The notes under the pieces: generated by a model
What the model saw: the letters and a program-made list of their open reading frames with translations, nothing else
The model's database searches: none
Told to the model about the DNA's origin: nothing
In this document: positions 53,820-61,670 of the stretch, piece after piece
Layout of the letters: each line of letters opens with the position of its first letter
How positions within the stretch are numbered: position 1 is the stretch's first letter
From: Hyphomonas sp.
GTDB taxonomy: Bacteria > Pseudomonadota > Alphaproteobacteria > Caulobacterales > Hyphomonadaceae
NCBI RefSeq assembly: GCF_017792385.1
Contig: NZ_CP051230.1
Span: 1,612,001 to 1,676,000 of the forward strand
Length of the DNA: 64,000 nt
Direction: 5' to 3'
Made by a program: the position numbers and the translations under genes

Positions 53820-55664
53820 TCAGCGGTCCCGGCCCTGCGGCTTCTGCGCGTCGGCAGAATTGTCGCTTTCAGAATTCATCGACATGGCCGCCATCGGGTC
53901 TGGCCAATTGATCAGTTCCGCCGTTTCACCGCCGTAAGGATTGCTGGGCGAGTTGCCTTGCTCCAGCCAATAATGGCCGCTGGCTTCATCCCGGTAGAGC
54001 GACAGCCCGGCATCCCGGTAATGGCTTGGTGCCCCCTCCAGCAGCCAGGGACGTAGCGCCTGCATGAGGCGGGAGAGTGCGATACGAAGCTCTTCGGTGT
54101 CGTCTGCCTCCTGGGCACTCTGTAGCGCATCCTCGGAGCTATCGATAATTGGCTCCAGCCTGGTATTCGCATATTGCGGCCTCAACTTCGCGGCGAGACC
54201 GATCGCCGGCTCTACGAAGAGGGGATCAATTTCATAGCCGTCGGTCAGTGCTTCATGGAAGTAGAGCGCCATGTCCGTGAAATGGTCGATTTCGGCGAGG
54301 GTTTGCGCATTGACCGGAATTTCGGAAAGCGGCGCATCCGGGTCTGTCAGTGTGTCCGCCGGAGCTTCAAGCTTGGACAGGCCTTCCCTCAGATTGGCTT
54401 CGCTATCGAGCAGGAACTGTCCGCTTGCAACCACCATTTCGCCGCGCTGAAGACCTTCGAGGATCTCTGTGCGGCCATTGGAGGAAACGCCGGCTTTTAC
54501 AGCGCGTCCAGAGAACCTGCCATCGCCCTCCGCAATGATGACGCGGGCGCCTTCGCTTCCAACGAGTATGGCTTCGCTGGGGACAGACAGGCGTGGCTGG
54601 CCTCCGACATTGAGCCTAATATCGGCATACGCGCCAGGGCGCAGATAGCCTGAGGCATTGTCGACTTCTATCCGGACATCAGCTGTTCGCGTCTTCGGGT
54701 CTATCGTCGGATAAATATAATCTATCCGGCCCTCGTCAGGCGCTTCCGGCGCACTGGGAAAACTAAGACGGACTGGAACACCAGTGTCCACCAATGGAAG
54801 GTCGCTTTCCGGTATGGATGCAATGATCCAGACGCCCGAATAGGACTGCAGGCGGAGGATGGGTGTGCCCGGTTTGACGTAGTCGCCATCGCGCACCTGA
54901 AGGTCGGCCACCGTACCGCCCGCCTCTGCATAGACAGGCACGCGTTCAATTACCTTTCCGGACTCTTTCAGCTGCCTGATGGCAGCCTCCTGCATGCCAA
55001 GCGACTGCAGGCGTTGGCGGACCGCTGAAATACGCGTCTCGTTCCCGATGTCGATTGAGTTCAGATAGTCCTTTTGCGCTGCAATGAGGTCAGGGCTGTA
55101 GACCCGATACAGCAGGCTACCCGGCCTGACCGAGTCACCTTCGGCATTGACCGCCAGATTATCGATCCAGCCTTCTAGTCTTGAGACCGTCGCGTATTCC
55201 AGTCGCTCATTGGCCTCGACCGTTCCAAAGGCTCTCAGCACGCGGCTGAAATCGCGAACCTGTGCGGGCGCTGTCCGGATGCCCATGGTCTGGATCATTT
55301 CGGGTGACACCGTGACGCCGGCTCCAGCCTCGCCGGCGTAAACGGGGATGTAATCCATACCCATGGAATCTTTCTTCGGAACGGGCGAGGTATCCGGCTT
55401 ACCCATCGGATGCTTGTAGTAGAGGGTTTCGCGCTCGCCGCTGGCACTACTTTCCTGTTTATCGGCTGGTACAAGGTCCATCCCGCAGATCGGGCAAGTG
55501 CCATTCGGATCTGTAGAGATGTAGTGAGGATGCATCGGGCAAGTGTATTGCTGCTCCTCGACTGCCGCTTCGGGGATGGCCGTCTGGCGCGCGGTGGGGG
55601 CACCGCATCCGCCGAGTGCAAGGCCGCCAAGTGTGATGGCGATGAACAGATAAACATGTCTCAT
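53820..55664 (-). CDS. cusB: CusB-type adaptor with N-terminal heavy-metal-binding motifs
   Basis: A 614-residue periplasmic adaptor. After a lipoprotein signal (LALGGCG) comes a heavy-metal-binding domain with YTCPMHPHYIS and CPICGMDLVPA. A second partial copy follows (YYKHPMGKP and SMGMDYIPVY). The membrane-fusion core has the EGWIDNLAVNAEGDSVRPG and GGTVADLQVRDGDYV lipoyl-type halves. A C-terminal helical extension of about 150 residues (from about 450) is longer than in E. coli CusB (407 residues). It overlaps cusC by 4 nt. It collects Cu(I) from CusF and joins CusA to CusC. Confidence 0.9.
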   Translation of the reverse strand: MRHVYLFIAITLGGLALGGCGAPTARQTAIPEAAVEEQQYTCPMHPHYISTDPNGTCPICGMDLVPADKQESSASGERETLYYKHPMGKPDTSPVPKKDSMGMDYIPVYAGEAGAGVTVSPEMIQTMGIRTAPAQVRDFSRVLRAFGTVEANERLEYATVSRLEGWIDNLAVNAEGDSVRPGSLLYRVYSPDLIAAQKDYLNSIDIGNETRISAVRQRLQSLGMQEAAIRQLKESGKVIERVPVYAEAGGTVADLQVRDGDYVKPGTPILRLQSYSGVWIIASIPESDLPLVDTGVPVRLSFPSAPEAPDEGRIDYIYPTIDPKTRTADVRIEVDNASGYLRPGAYADIRLNVGGQPRLSVPSEAILVGSEGARVIIAEGDGRFSGRAVKAGVSSNGRTEILEGLQRGEMVVASGQFLLDSEANLREGLSKLEAPADTLTDPDAPLSEIPVNAQTLAEIDHFTDMALYFHEALTDGYEIDPLFVEPAIGLAAKLRPQYANTRLEPIIDSSEDALQSAQEADDTEELRIALSRLMQALRPWLLEGAPSHYRDAGLSLYRDEASGHYWLEQGNSPSNPYGGETAELINWPDPMAAMSMNSESDNSADAQKPQGRDR

Positions 55665-56875
55665 GAGGTCACCAGAAGCGCGTTGAGGCGCGCGATCGAG
55701 GCAGCCTTGAGGGCTTTTTCGGTTTCGATCTGAGCGCGGAGTTTGAGAACGGCGATCTCGCCATCAATGATGGGCGCATATCCGCCGACGCCTGATTCAT
55801 AGATATTGAGCTGTGCATCGATCTCGTCTTCGACGGCACCAATCTCTCTCTCAAGAATGTCGAGACTGGTCTCGGAGGATTTGATCGCTGCTGCCAAGGA
55901 TGTGTAGCGGGCGAAGGCACTTCGAGCAGCGGCCTGGTAGCGTTGTTCGGCACCAGCCCTCTCGGCTCGGGCTGCGCGAAGGCGCGGCTCCTGCTTCTGT
56001 TTTGCCCAGAGCGGGACTGTAAAAGTAATTGTGCCGGACACCCAGTCATCGCCCGCAAAGGTCTGGCCGGCATCGCGCTGCTGATAAGTGAGTTGCGCGC
56101 CCCATTCTGGTTTCCATTCCGACCTCGCTTCATCGATGCCGAACTCAGTCACCCTGACAGCAGCATCAGCGACGCGCACTGCATAGAAATCGAGTGCCGC
56201 GCCTGACCATTCCTTCATTTGAAGCGGCGGGATGGGCGTATTTGGCACAAGCCCAACAAGATCCATAAGCTGGGCATCGATTTCTGCATCCTGCCGTTCG
56301 AGATCGACGAGCGTTCTTGAAACTTCGGCGCGCTCGCCTTCGATTTCGGCCAAACGATAGACCGCGGGGCGGCCTGCATCGATTTCAGCCTCGACGACCC
56401 CGGTCAGCTCGTCATATTTGGCGTCGCGGGCGTCGGCCAGAATGCGTTGCGACTCGATACGCTGCTTCTCTGCCAGAAGTGCGATGAGTTCAGCCCGCAA
56501 TATTGCGAACCGGGCGTCGCGGGCGGCATCTGTCTGCAAGGATATGGCGCGCGCTTCGCCGGCGCGGGCTTCGCGACCAGCGAGGCTAGGAAATTGCTGG
56601 CGGACACCAATCGCTTTGTTGGTCGGCAGATAGCTTGTGAAGGACGGATCATAGATGGGGAAATTGTTGATCCCGATGGAGACAACAGGATCGGGCAGGG
56701 CCGTTGCAGCGCGGGCGCGTTCCCGGCTCGCTTCGGCGTCATATCCAAGAGCTGACAGAGTTGGATGGTCTGCGAGACGGATTTCGAGCTCGTCGAAGCT
56801 CTGGGCGTGGGCCGCTGGCAGAAGCGTGATGGCTACAAGCGCTGCAGCTTGCAAAATTCTGATTGTGGTAGGCAT
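55661..56875 (-). CDS. cusC: CusC-type TolC-family outer-membrane factor
   Basis: A 404-residue outer-membrane efflux protein with signal peptide ending LLPAAHAQ and two repeats of long alpha-helical segments. The first has AIGVRQQFPSLAGREARAGEARAI. The second has YQQRDAGQTFAGDDWVSGTITFTVPLWAKQKQEPRLRAARAERAGAEQRYQ. It forms the outer-membrane channel of the Cus pump. It follows the small secreted protein gene by 72 nt and overlaps cusB, so it belongs to the csoR-led operon. Confidence 0.88.
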   Translation of the reverse strand: MPTTIRILQAAALVAITLLPAAHAQSFDELEIRLADHPTLSALGYDAEASRERARAATALPDPVVSIGINNFPIYDPSFTSYLPTNKAIGVRQQFPSLAGREARAGEARAISLQTDAARDARFAILRAELIALLAEKQRIESQRILADARDAKYDELTGVVEAEIDAGRPAVYRLAEIEGERAEVSRTLVDLERQDAEIDAQLMDLVGLVPNTPIPPLQMKEWSGAALDFYAVRVADAAVRVTEFGIDEARSEWKPEWGAQLTYQQRDAGQTFAGDDWVSGTITFTVPLWAKQKQEPRLRAARAERAGAEQRYQAAARSAFARYTSLAAAIKSSETSLDILEREIGAVEDEIDAQLNIYESGVGGYAPIIDGEIAVLKLRAQIETEKALKAASIARLNALLVTS

Positions 56876-56947
56876 GATAAAACAGGTTTTCCTGACAGTG
56901 AAAGCACGACGATCATGGGCGGCTCAGGCAGCCTCAGATCATCGCTC

Positions 56948-57364
56948 TCAATTCAGGAGACGCTGTTTCAAGCTTATAGGCGTGAGGGGCGGGAGATCGG
57001 GAGTCTCGGGAGGACCAGTTTTGAGAATCGATCTTTCGGGAGGGAAGGTGACGGGCGCCTCATTTGCGACAGCCACGAACACCTGGTCGGGATGCCCGAT
57101 CGTAACCGGTGGGTTAGCATCGGCTTGCGCCTGCATCAGCATAGGCGGACAGTCAAAACCAGCAGGACAGTCTGAGGAGGAAGAACGCTTCCCTGGCCCA
57201 TGATCCATGGCAGGAGCAGGCGCCATTTCGGGGCAAGGATGGATCTGACTTTCAGATACGGACCATACCTCGTCATCGCCCAACATCATTGGACATGCCA
57301 TGACTGGCTGCCCCGCCAGGAAGGCGGCAGCAGCGATCATCACAAGGCGTGTCCAGAGTGTCAT
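56948..57364 (-). CDS. Small secreted Cys/Met/Pro-rich protein of unknown function in the cus operon
   Basis: A 138-residue protein starting MTLWTRLVMIAAAAFLAGQPVMAC, a signal peptide. The mature part holds several Cys, Met and His (CPMMLGDDE, HPCPEMAPAPAMDHGPG and CPAGFDCPPMLM) that could bind Cu(I). The C-terminal part is Pro-rich (GPPETPDLPPLTP). No family is recognised. An ATG at 57463 would add 33 residues that overlap the csoR gene end and lack a signal, so the internal start is preferred. Its location between csoR and cusC suggests a role in copper handling. Confidence 0.65.
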   Translation of the reverse strand: MTLWTRLVMIAAAAFLAGQPVMACPMMLGDDEVWSVSESQIHPCPEMAPAPAMDHGPGKRSSSSDCPAGFDCPPMLMQAQADANPPVTIGHPDQVFVAVANEAPVTFPPERSILKTGPPETPDLPPLTPISLKQRLLN

Positions 57365-57422
57365 CAAAAGCAGCCTAGATTGTAGCTCTTGACATTTGCT
57401 TGCGAGCAGCCCGTAGAAAACG

Positions 57423-57698
57423 TCATTTCTTGCGGCCTCCAAGTACAGCGACCAGCTCTTCAACTTTTTCGCGGCGATCCTCGACGCTGCTTGAGGTAAG
57501 GGCCTGATCGACGCATGTGTTGATGTGATCGTTGAGAACTACCGTTTCCAGGCCAACCAGAGCGGCTTTGACCGCCTGAACTTGGCGGATCACATCAATG
57601 CAGTACCGGTCTTCGGCTACCATCTTTGATATGCCGCGCACTTGGCCCTCGATCCGGGCCAGTCTTCTTATCGCGGCGTCCTTCGTCTCCGTTTTCAT
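57423..57698 (-). CDS. csoR: CsoR-family copper-sensing repressor
   Basis: A 91-residue all-helical repressor (RLARIEGQVRGISKMVAEDRYCIDVI). The Cu(I) ligand set of CsoR is complete: Cys33, His58 and Cys62 (RYC and DHINTC). CsoR releases its operator when it binds Cu(I). It is the first gene of the minus-strand cus operon and has a matching palindrome just upstream (57704-57721). Related palindromes precede the DUF305 gene and copA, so all three transcription units are probably its targets. Confidence 0.92.
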   Translation of the reverse strand: MKTETKDAAIRRLARIEGQVRGISKMVAEDRYCIDVIRQVQAVKAALVGLETVVLNDHINTCVDQALTSSSVEDRREKVEELVAVLGGRKK

Positions 57699-57703
57699 CG
57701 AAT

Positions 57704-57721
57704 ATACCCCATACCGGGTAT
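57704..57721. promoter_or_regulatory. CsoR operator-like palindrome before csoR/cus operon
   Basis: ATACCC (57704-57709) and GGGTAT (57716-57721) form inverted arms 6 nt apart. The site lies directly upstream of the csoR start (57698). On the minus strand it shares GGTATGGGGTAT with the site at 59744-59760. Confidence 0.7.
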
Positions 57722-57758
57722 TATAGTTAGTGCGATTTTCGGCAAAAGCGAGTCTCCA

Positions 57759-59117
57759 TCAGTGGATGGTGTGCATATTAGCCTCAGTCCACGCTTTCAT
57801 TGATCCGATATAGACATCGACTCGGGAAAAGCCGCTCCGCATGAGCTGCGAGGCAGCAATTGTGGCGCGGGCGCCACTGCCGCACATGACTGTAACCGGC
57901 TTGTCCGGGTCGAGGTCATTGGCGGCGCCGGGCAGCTTGCCGGCATAGGCGTGCATGCTGTTCTTGATGTGGCCGCTTTCATACTCATCGAGGGACCGGA
58001 CATCGAGCAGGGTCCAGCCAGCCGGCGGATTGTCCACGCGTGCGGCGACCGTTTCCGTATCGACGAAGTCGAGTACCTCGAGCGGGCCGTTCTTGACCGC
58101 CAGTGGCATGGCCCCGCCGACAAATCCGCTCACATTGTCGAAGCCGATCCTCTGAAGCGTCGTGGCCGCCTCGATGGCCTGGTCTTCATCGCGGGTGACC
58201 AGCAGCACCGGCTTGTCAGCGGGCAGCAGCCAGCCGGCAAACGCGGCCAGCATGTCGTGCGGGATACAGAGGGCGCCCGTGCGGTGACCGCCGGCAAAAT
58301 CGAAAATGCCGCGAACATCAAGGCAGACCGCATCGCCCGGGTCGAGCAGCTGGGCGGGGGAAGCCGGCATGGGCGCAGGCGGAGCGGCTTCGGTGCCTTC
58401 AATGTTGCCTTCTTCCATGCGCCGGAAATACGGCGGAATATAATGGTTCTCGGCCACCTTGGCGTCGATGAAGGCCTCGCGGTCTTCGATCTGCAGGCGC
58501 GGATTGTTGCGCTTTTCGTGCCCGATGGATGAGAACTCCCGGTCGGCCATGCCAGAGCCGCAGACCGACCCGGCCCCGTGTGCGGGATAGACCAGGCACT
58601 GCTCGCCAAGTCCCGTCAGCTTTTTCAGGCTGTCATAGAGAAGGCCGGCGACTTCGCGTTTGCGATCGGGATAGAAGTCGGTCCGGCCGACATCACCGAT
58701 GAACAGGGCATCGCCCGTGAATACGCCCACAGGCCCGTCCTCGAAGCTCCTGTCGTAGAGAACATAGGACAGGCTGTCGTCGGTATGGCCGGGCGTTTCC
58801 AGCACCTTCAGGAGGGCACCGCCGATCTCGAACGTGTCGCCTTCTCTTGTCTCGGCTGCATACTGGACCGGTTTCTCCGGGTTCGGCCCATGCCAGACCT
58901 GCGCGCCGGTCTCCTCCTTCAGGACAGGGGCGCCTGAGAGAAGATCCTCATTGCGGTGGGTTTCGAAGACGTGCCTGATGACGGCGCCTTCCTCGCGGGC
59001 GAGGTCCAGATAGAGGTCGATGTCACGGCGGGGGTCGATGACGGCCGCTTCACCATCGGCGCTCAGGAAGTAGGAGAGGTGGGCAAGACCTTCTGTCTTG
59101 ATCTTTTCGAGTCGCAT
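57759..59117 (-). CDS. MBL-fold hydrolase with tandem rhodanese domains (persulfide-dioxygenase-like)
   Basis: A 452-residue protein. The metallo-beta-lactamase domain (about 1-240) has THRNEDLLSG, where typical members have THxHxDH, plus ETPGHTDDSLSY, FTGDALFIGDVGRTDF and VYPAHGAGSVCG. Two rhodanese domains follow. The first (about 255-350) lacks an active Cys. The second has VMCGSGARA with Cys at about residue 414. Such fusions act in persulfide or thiosulfate chemistry, and the changed His suggests altered metal binding. It is 53 nt after the DUF305 gene, so it is in the putative CsoR regulon. Confidence 0.87.
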   Translation of the reverse strand: MRLEKIKTEGLAHLSYFLSADGEAAVIDPRRDIDLYLDLAREEGAVIRHVFETHRNEDLLSGAPVLKEETGAQVWHGPNPEKPVQYAAETREGDTFEIGGALLKVLETPGHTDDSLSYVLYDRSFEDGPVGVFTGDALFIGDVGRTDFYPDRKREVAGLLYDSLKKLTGLGEQCLVYPAHGAGSVCGSGMADREFSSIGHEKRNNPRLQIEDREAFIDAKVAENHYIPPYFRRMEEGNIEGTEAAPPAPMPASPAQLLDPGDAVCLDVRGIFDFAGGHRTGALCIPHDMLAAFAGWLLPADKPVLLVTRDEDQAIEAATTLQRIGFDNVSGFVGGAMPLAVKNGPLEVLDFVDTETVAARVDNPPAGWTLLDVRSLDEYESGHIKNSMHAYAGKLPGAANDLDPDKPVTVMCGSGARATIAASQLMRSGFSRVDVYIGSMKAWTEANMHTIH

Positions 59118-59170
59118 CCTGTTGGCTCCTTTATGGGATCGATTGGGTCTGACTGTAGATGGAAGACGCG

Positions 59171-59731
59171 CTAGTCCTCAGCGACCGACGCGCCAGCAGC
59201 TTCATCAGGGTTGAGGGTACCTTCGAAAGGTGGAACCGGGCGGGCCTCAGCAGCGCTTTCCGTAGCTGCCAAGCCGTTCGCCGCGATGTCGGAGATCAGC
59301 CATTCCATTTCCTTGATCTCCCGGCGCTGGGCCGTGATGATCTCATCAGCAAGTTCGCGCACCCGCACATCGTCGATGCCGGCGCGTTCACTTGTCATGA
59401 TGGCAATGGAGTGGTGCGGGATCATCGCTTTCATGTAGGACCGGTCTTCCACCGTGGCCTGGCTGCGCACCAGCCAGAGGGCCAGCACGAAGACGATCGC
59501 CGCGCCGGCATAGATGCCGAGATTGATGCGGCTGTTCTTATACATCCCCAGCATAAAGCTCAGCATCACCACGGCCATCGCTGCGCCCATGATGAAGGCC
59601 ATGTAGAAGCGGGTCTCGCTCCAGCGAACATGCTCCCACGCATAGGTGTTGAGATACATCAGGCCGAGCATTACGGCCGTCGATGTCGCGATCATGGCGG
59701 CAAAGCGCCAGTAGCTGGTCTTCATGTCCAT
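59171..59731 (-). CDS. DUF305 protein with three transmembrane helices
   Basis: A 186-residue protein with three N-terminal helices and a C-terminal DUF305 domain carrying MIPHHSIAIMTSERA. These His and Met residues are thought to bind copper in related proteins. The start is ATG 59731, with GGAGG 6 nt upstream. An ATG at 59770 would place the first 13 residues over the CsoR-like operator at 59744-59760 and was rejected. DUF305 proteins are common in copper-resistance islands. Confidence 0.85.
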   Translation of the reverse strand: MDMKTSYWRFAAMIATSTAVMLGLMYLNTYAWEHVRWSETRFYMAFIMGAAMAVVMLSFMLGMYKNSRINLGIYAGAAIVFVLALWLVRSQATVEDRSYMKAMIPHHSIAIMTSERAGIDDVRVRELADEIITAQRREIKEMEWLISDIAANGLAATESAAEARPVPPFEGTLNPDEAAGASVAED

Positions 59732-59743
59732 TTGATCCTCCGG

Positions 59744-59760
59744 ATACTGGTATGGGGTAT
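59744..59760. promoter_or_regulatory. CsoR operator-like site before the DUF305/MBL-rhodanese operon
   Basis: ATAC-TGGTAT-GGGGTAT spans 17 bases and shares the last 12 with the csoR site on its reverse strand. It lies 13 bp before the DUF305 start. The left arm is imperfect, so binding may be weaker. Confidence 0.6.
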
Positions 59761-59830
59761 CTGAGGCCAACGGAAAATTAGGGGGCGGGGTTCCGCATTA
59801 CTTTCGGGTAATTAGCCATGGGTTGCCTAA

Positions 59831-61156
59831 TTACCCACGGCCAGAATGGTGCCCGCCTGCGGTTTCCCGCATTCGCTGCAGGAAGAAACGTTCGAAGGCA
59901 AAAATGGCCAGCATGCCTGTGAGTGCGATGATGATGATGGAGGGGTCCGCCTGCCATTTCAGGATGAGAAAAGCCGAAAGCGCCAGCGCATCAAGCAGAA
60001 TGGCGCAAAGCAGTATCGCTGGCGCGGCTCCGACATCTTGCCTGAGTTGGCGGAAGACGCCCCAGTGGATGATCATGTCCATGACGAGATAGAAAATTGC
60101 GCCGAGTGAGGCGATCCGGCTGAGATCGAAGAAGGCGGCGAGCAGGCCGGCTGCCACCACGGTGTAGACCAGCGTATGTTTCTGGATCGTGCCCGGCATA
60201 CCGAAATGGCGGTGGGGGATGAGGTGCATGTCGGTCAGCATGGCGAGCATGCGCGACACGGCGAACAGGCTGGCCAGCAGCCCCGAGGCGGTTGCGATGA
60301 TGGCAATCGCCACGGTGAACCAGAGCCCATAGTCCCCGAGCGCCGGGCGGGCGGCTTCGGCCAGCGAATAGTCCTTGGCCGCAACGATTTCAGGCACGGT
60401 CAGCGTTGAGCCGACGGCATAGCAGACGAGCAGGTAGATGACCGTACAGATAGCCAGCGAGATCATGATCGCCCGGCCGACATTCTTCTCCGGCTGCTTC
60501 ACCTCGTCACCGCTATTGGTGATGGTGGTAAAGCCCTTATAGGCAAGGATGGCGATGGCCACTCCGGCGAAAAAGCCGCCTCCCGATGTCGTATTGGCGA
60601 AACCGTCGGTCACCGGTCGGAAGGCGAACCCGCCTGCCCACAAGGCAACCAGCGCAAAGGCGAGGATGCCCCCGATCTTCAGGACGGCGGTGACCTTGGA
60701 GACGCTACTGATAAACTCATTGTCTGCAATGTTGATACCGAAGGCGATGACGATCAGCCCGATGGCAAGCAGCGGCACGAGGACGCCGCCCTCAATTCCG
60801 AAGAGCTGCAGCGTGTAGGTGCCGAAAGTGCGCGCCACCAGGCTCTCATTGATGATCATCGAGAACGCCATGAGCAGCGCCGCTCCGCCCGTCACCGTCG
60901 ATGGGCCATAGGCGCGCTCCAGGATCATCGCGATGCCGCCGGCGTTCGGATACTTGTTCGAGACCTTGATATAGGAATAGGCGCTGAACCCGCTGATGAT
61001 GGCAGCGAGCAGGAAAGCGAGCGGAAACAGGTCACCCGCGAACTCCGCCACCTGACCGGTGAGCGCGAAGATACCGGCGCCAATCATGACGCCGGTCCCC
61101 ATCGCGACTGTCCCGGCGAGGGTGAGTGACCCCTTGCGGTACTGACCGGACCTCAT
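59831..61156 (-). CDS. APC-superfamily amino-acid permease
   Basis: A 441-residue membrane protein with about 12 helices. The N-terminal TM1 motif (GTVAMGTGVMIGAGIFALTG) and GGIAMILERAYG are typical of the APC superfamily. The substrate is unknown. It overlaps the DUF411 gene by 4 nt, so it is co-transcribed with the copper genes. An amino-acid or polyamine carrier in a copper-resistance operon is unusual but has been seen in other metal islands. No soluble domain is fused. Confidence 0.88.
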   Translation of the reverse strand: MRSGQYRKGSLTLAGTVAMGTGVMIGAGIFALTGQVAEFAGDLFPLAFLLAAIISGFSAYSYIKVSNKYPNAGGIAMILERAYGPSTVTGGAALLMAFSMIINESLVARTFGTYTLQLFGIEGGVLVPLLAIGLIVIAFGINIADNEFISSVSKVTAVLKIGGILAFALVALWAGGFAFRPVTDGFANTTSGGGFFAGVAIAILAYKGFTTITNSGDEVKQPEKNVGRAIMISLAICTVIYLLVCYAVGSTLTVPEIVAAKDYSLAEAARPALGDYGLWFTVAIAIIATASGLLASLFAVSRMLAMLTDMHLIPHRHFGMPGTIQKHTLVYTVVAAGLLAAFFDLSRIASLGAIFYLVMDMIIHWGVFRQLRQDVGAAPAILLCAILLDALALSAFLILKWQADPSIIIIALTGMLAIFAFERFFLQRMRETAGGHHSGRG

Positions 61157-61653
61157 TGGCCGTCCGGACTAGCCAGTCGCGTAGGACCTTCATAAGTCGC
61201 GTAGGTCCGGGTGCTGTCCCCGGAGAATAGAAGCACGTCATAACGGTCCGGCGGATTGGGTGTTTCCATGCCCGGGGAGCCTTGCGGCATGCCGGGCACG
61301 GACAGGCCGTCCGCCTCGGGCCGTTCGCTCAGGAGGCGACGGATTTCGCGGGCCGGGACATGACCTTCGACCGCATAGCCATCGACTTCACCTGTATGGC
61401 AGCTCATCAGCGGATCCGGAACGCCCAGGCGTGCTCGCACCGGCCTCAGGTCTTCCTCTTCCTTGACCACGACATCGAAGCCATTGTCACGAAGATGATC
61501 GATCCAGGCCGTGCAGCAGCCGCACCAAGGCGTCTTGTGAACGGTCACTGTCTGCGCACTCGCCGGGGCCGGCGTTGAAAAGAGCATCCATCCGACAATA
61601 GCGGCTGCCATGACCAGCATGCCGCCGGCGCCTGCGAAAAGGATTCTGGACAT
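61153..61653 (-). CDS. DUF411 periplasmic metal-binding protein
   Basis: A 166-residue protein with an N-terminal signal (LFAGAGGMLVMAAAIVGWMLF...PASAQ). The DUF411 domain has KTPWCGCCTAWI, MSCHTGEVDGYAVEGHVPA and DGLSVPGMPQGSPGME, the usual Cys/His/Met pattern. Such proteins accompany copper and silver resistance genes and are believed to bind Cu. It starts 17 nt after copA and overlaps the permease, so the three form an operon. Confidence 0.9.
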   Translation of the reverse strand: MSRILFAGAGGMLVMAAAIVGWMLFSTPAPASAQTVTVHKTPWCGCCTAWIDHLRDNGFDVVVKEEEDLRPVRARLGVPDPLMSCHTGEVDGYAVEGHVPAREIRRLLSERPEADGLSVPGMPQGSPGMETPNPPDRYDVLLFSGDSTRTYATYEGPTRLASPDGQ

Positions 61654-61670
61654 GTCATTTCTCCGTCAGG

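Noticed and set aside
59732..59770. Upstream ATG 59770 for the DUF305 gene
   Set aside because: It would overlap the CsoR-like operator and lacks a ribosome-binding site, while ATG 59731 has GGAGG at ideal spacing.
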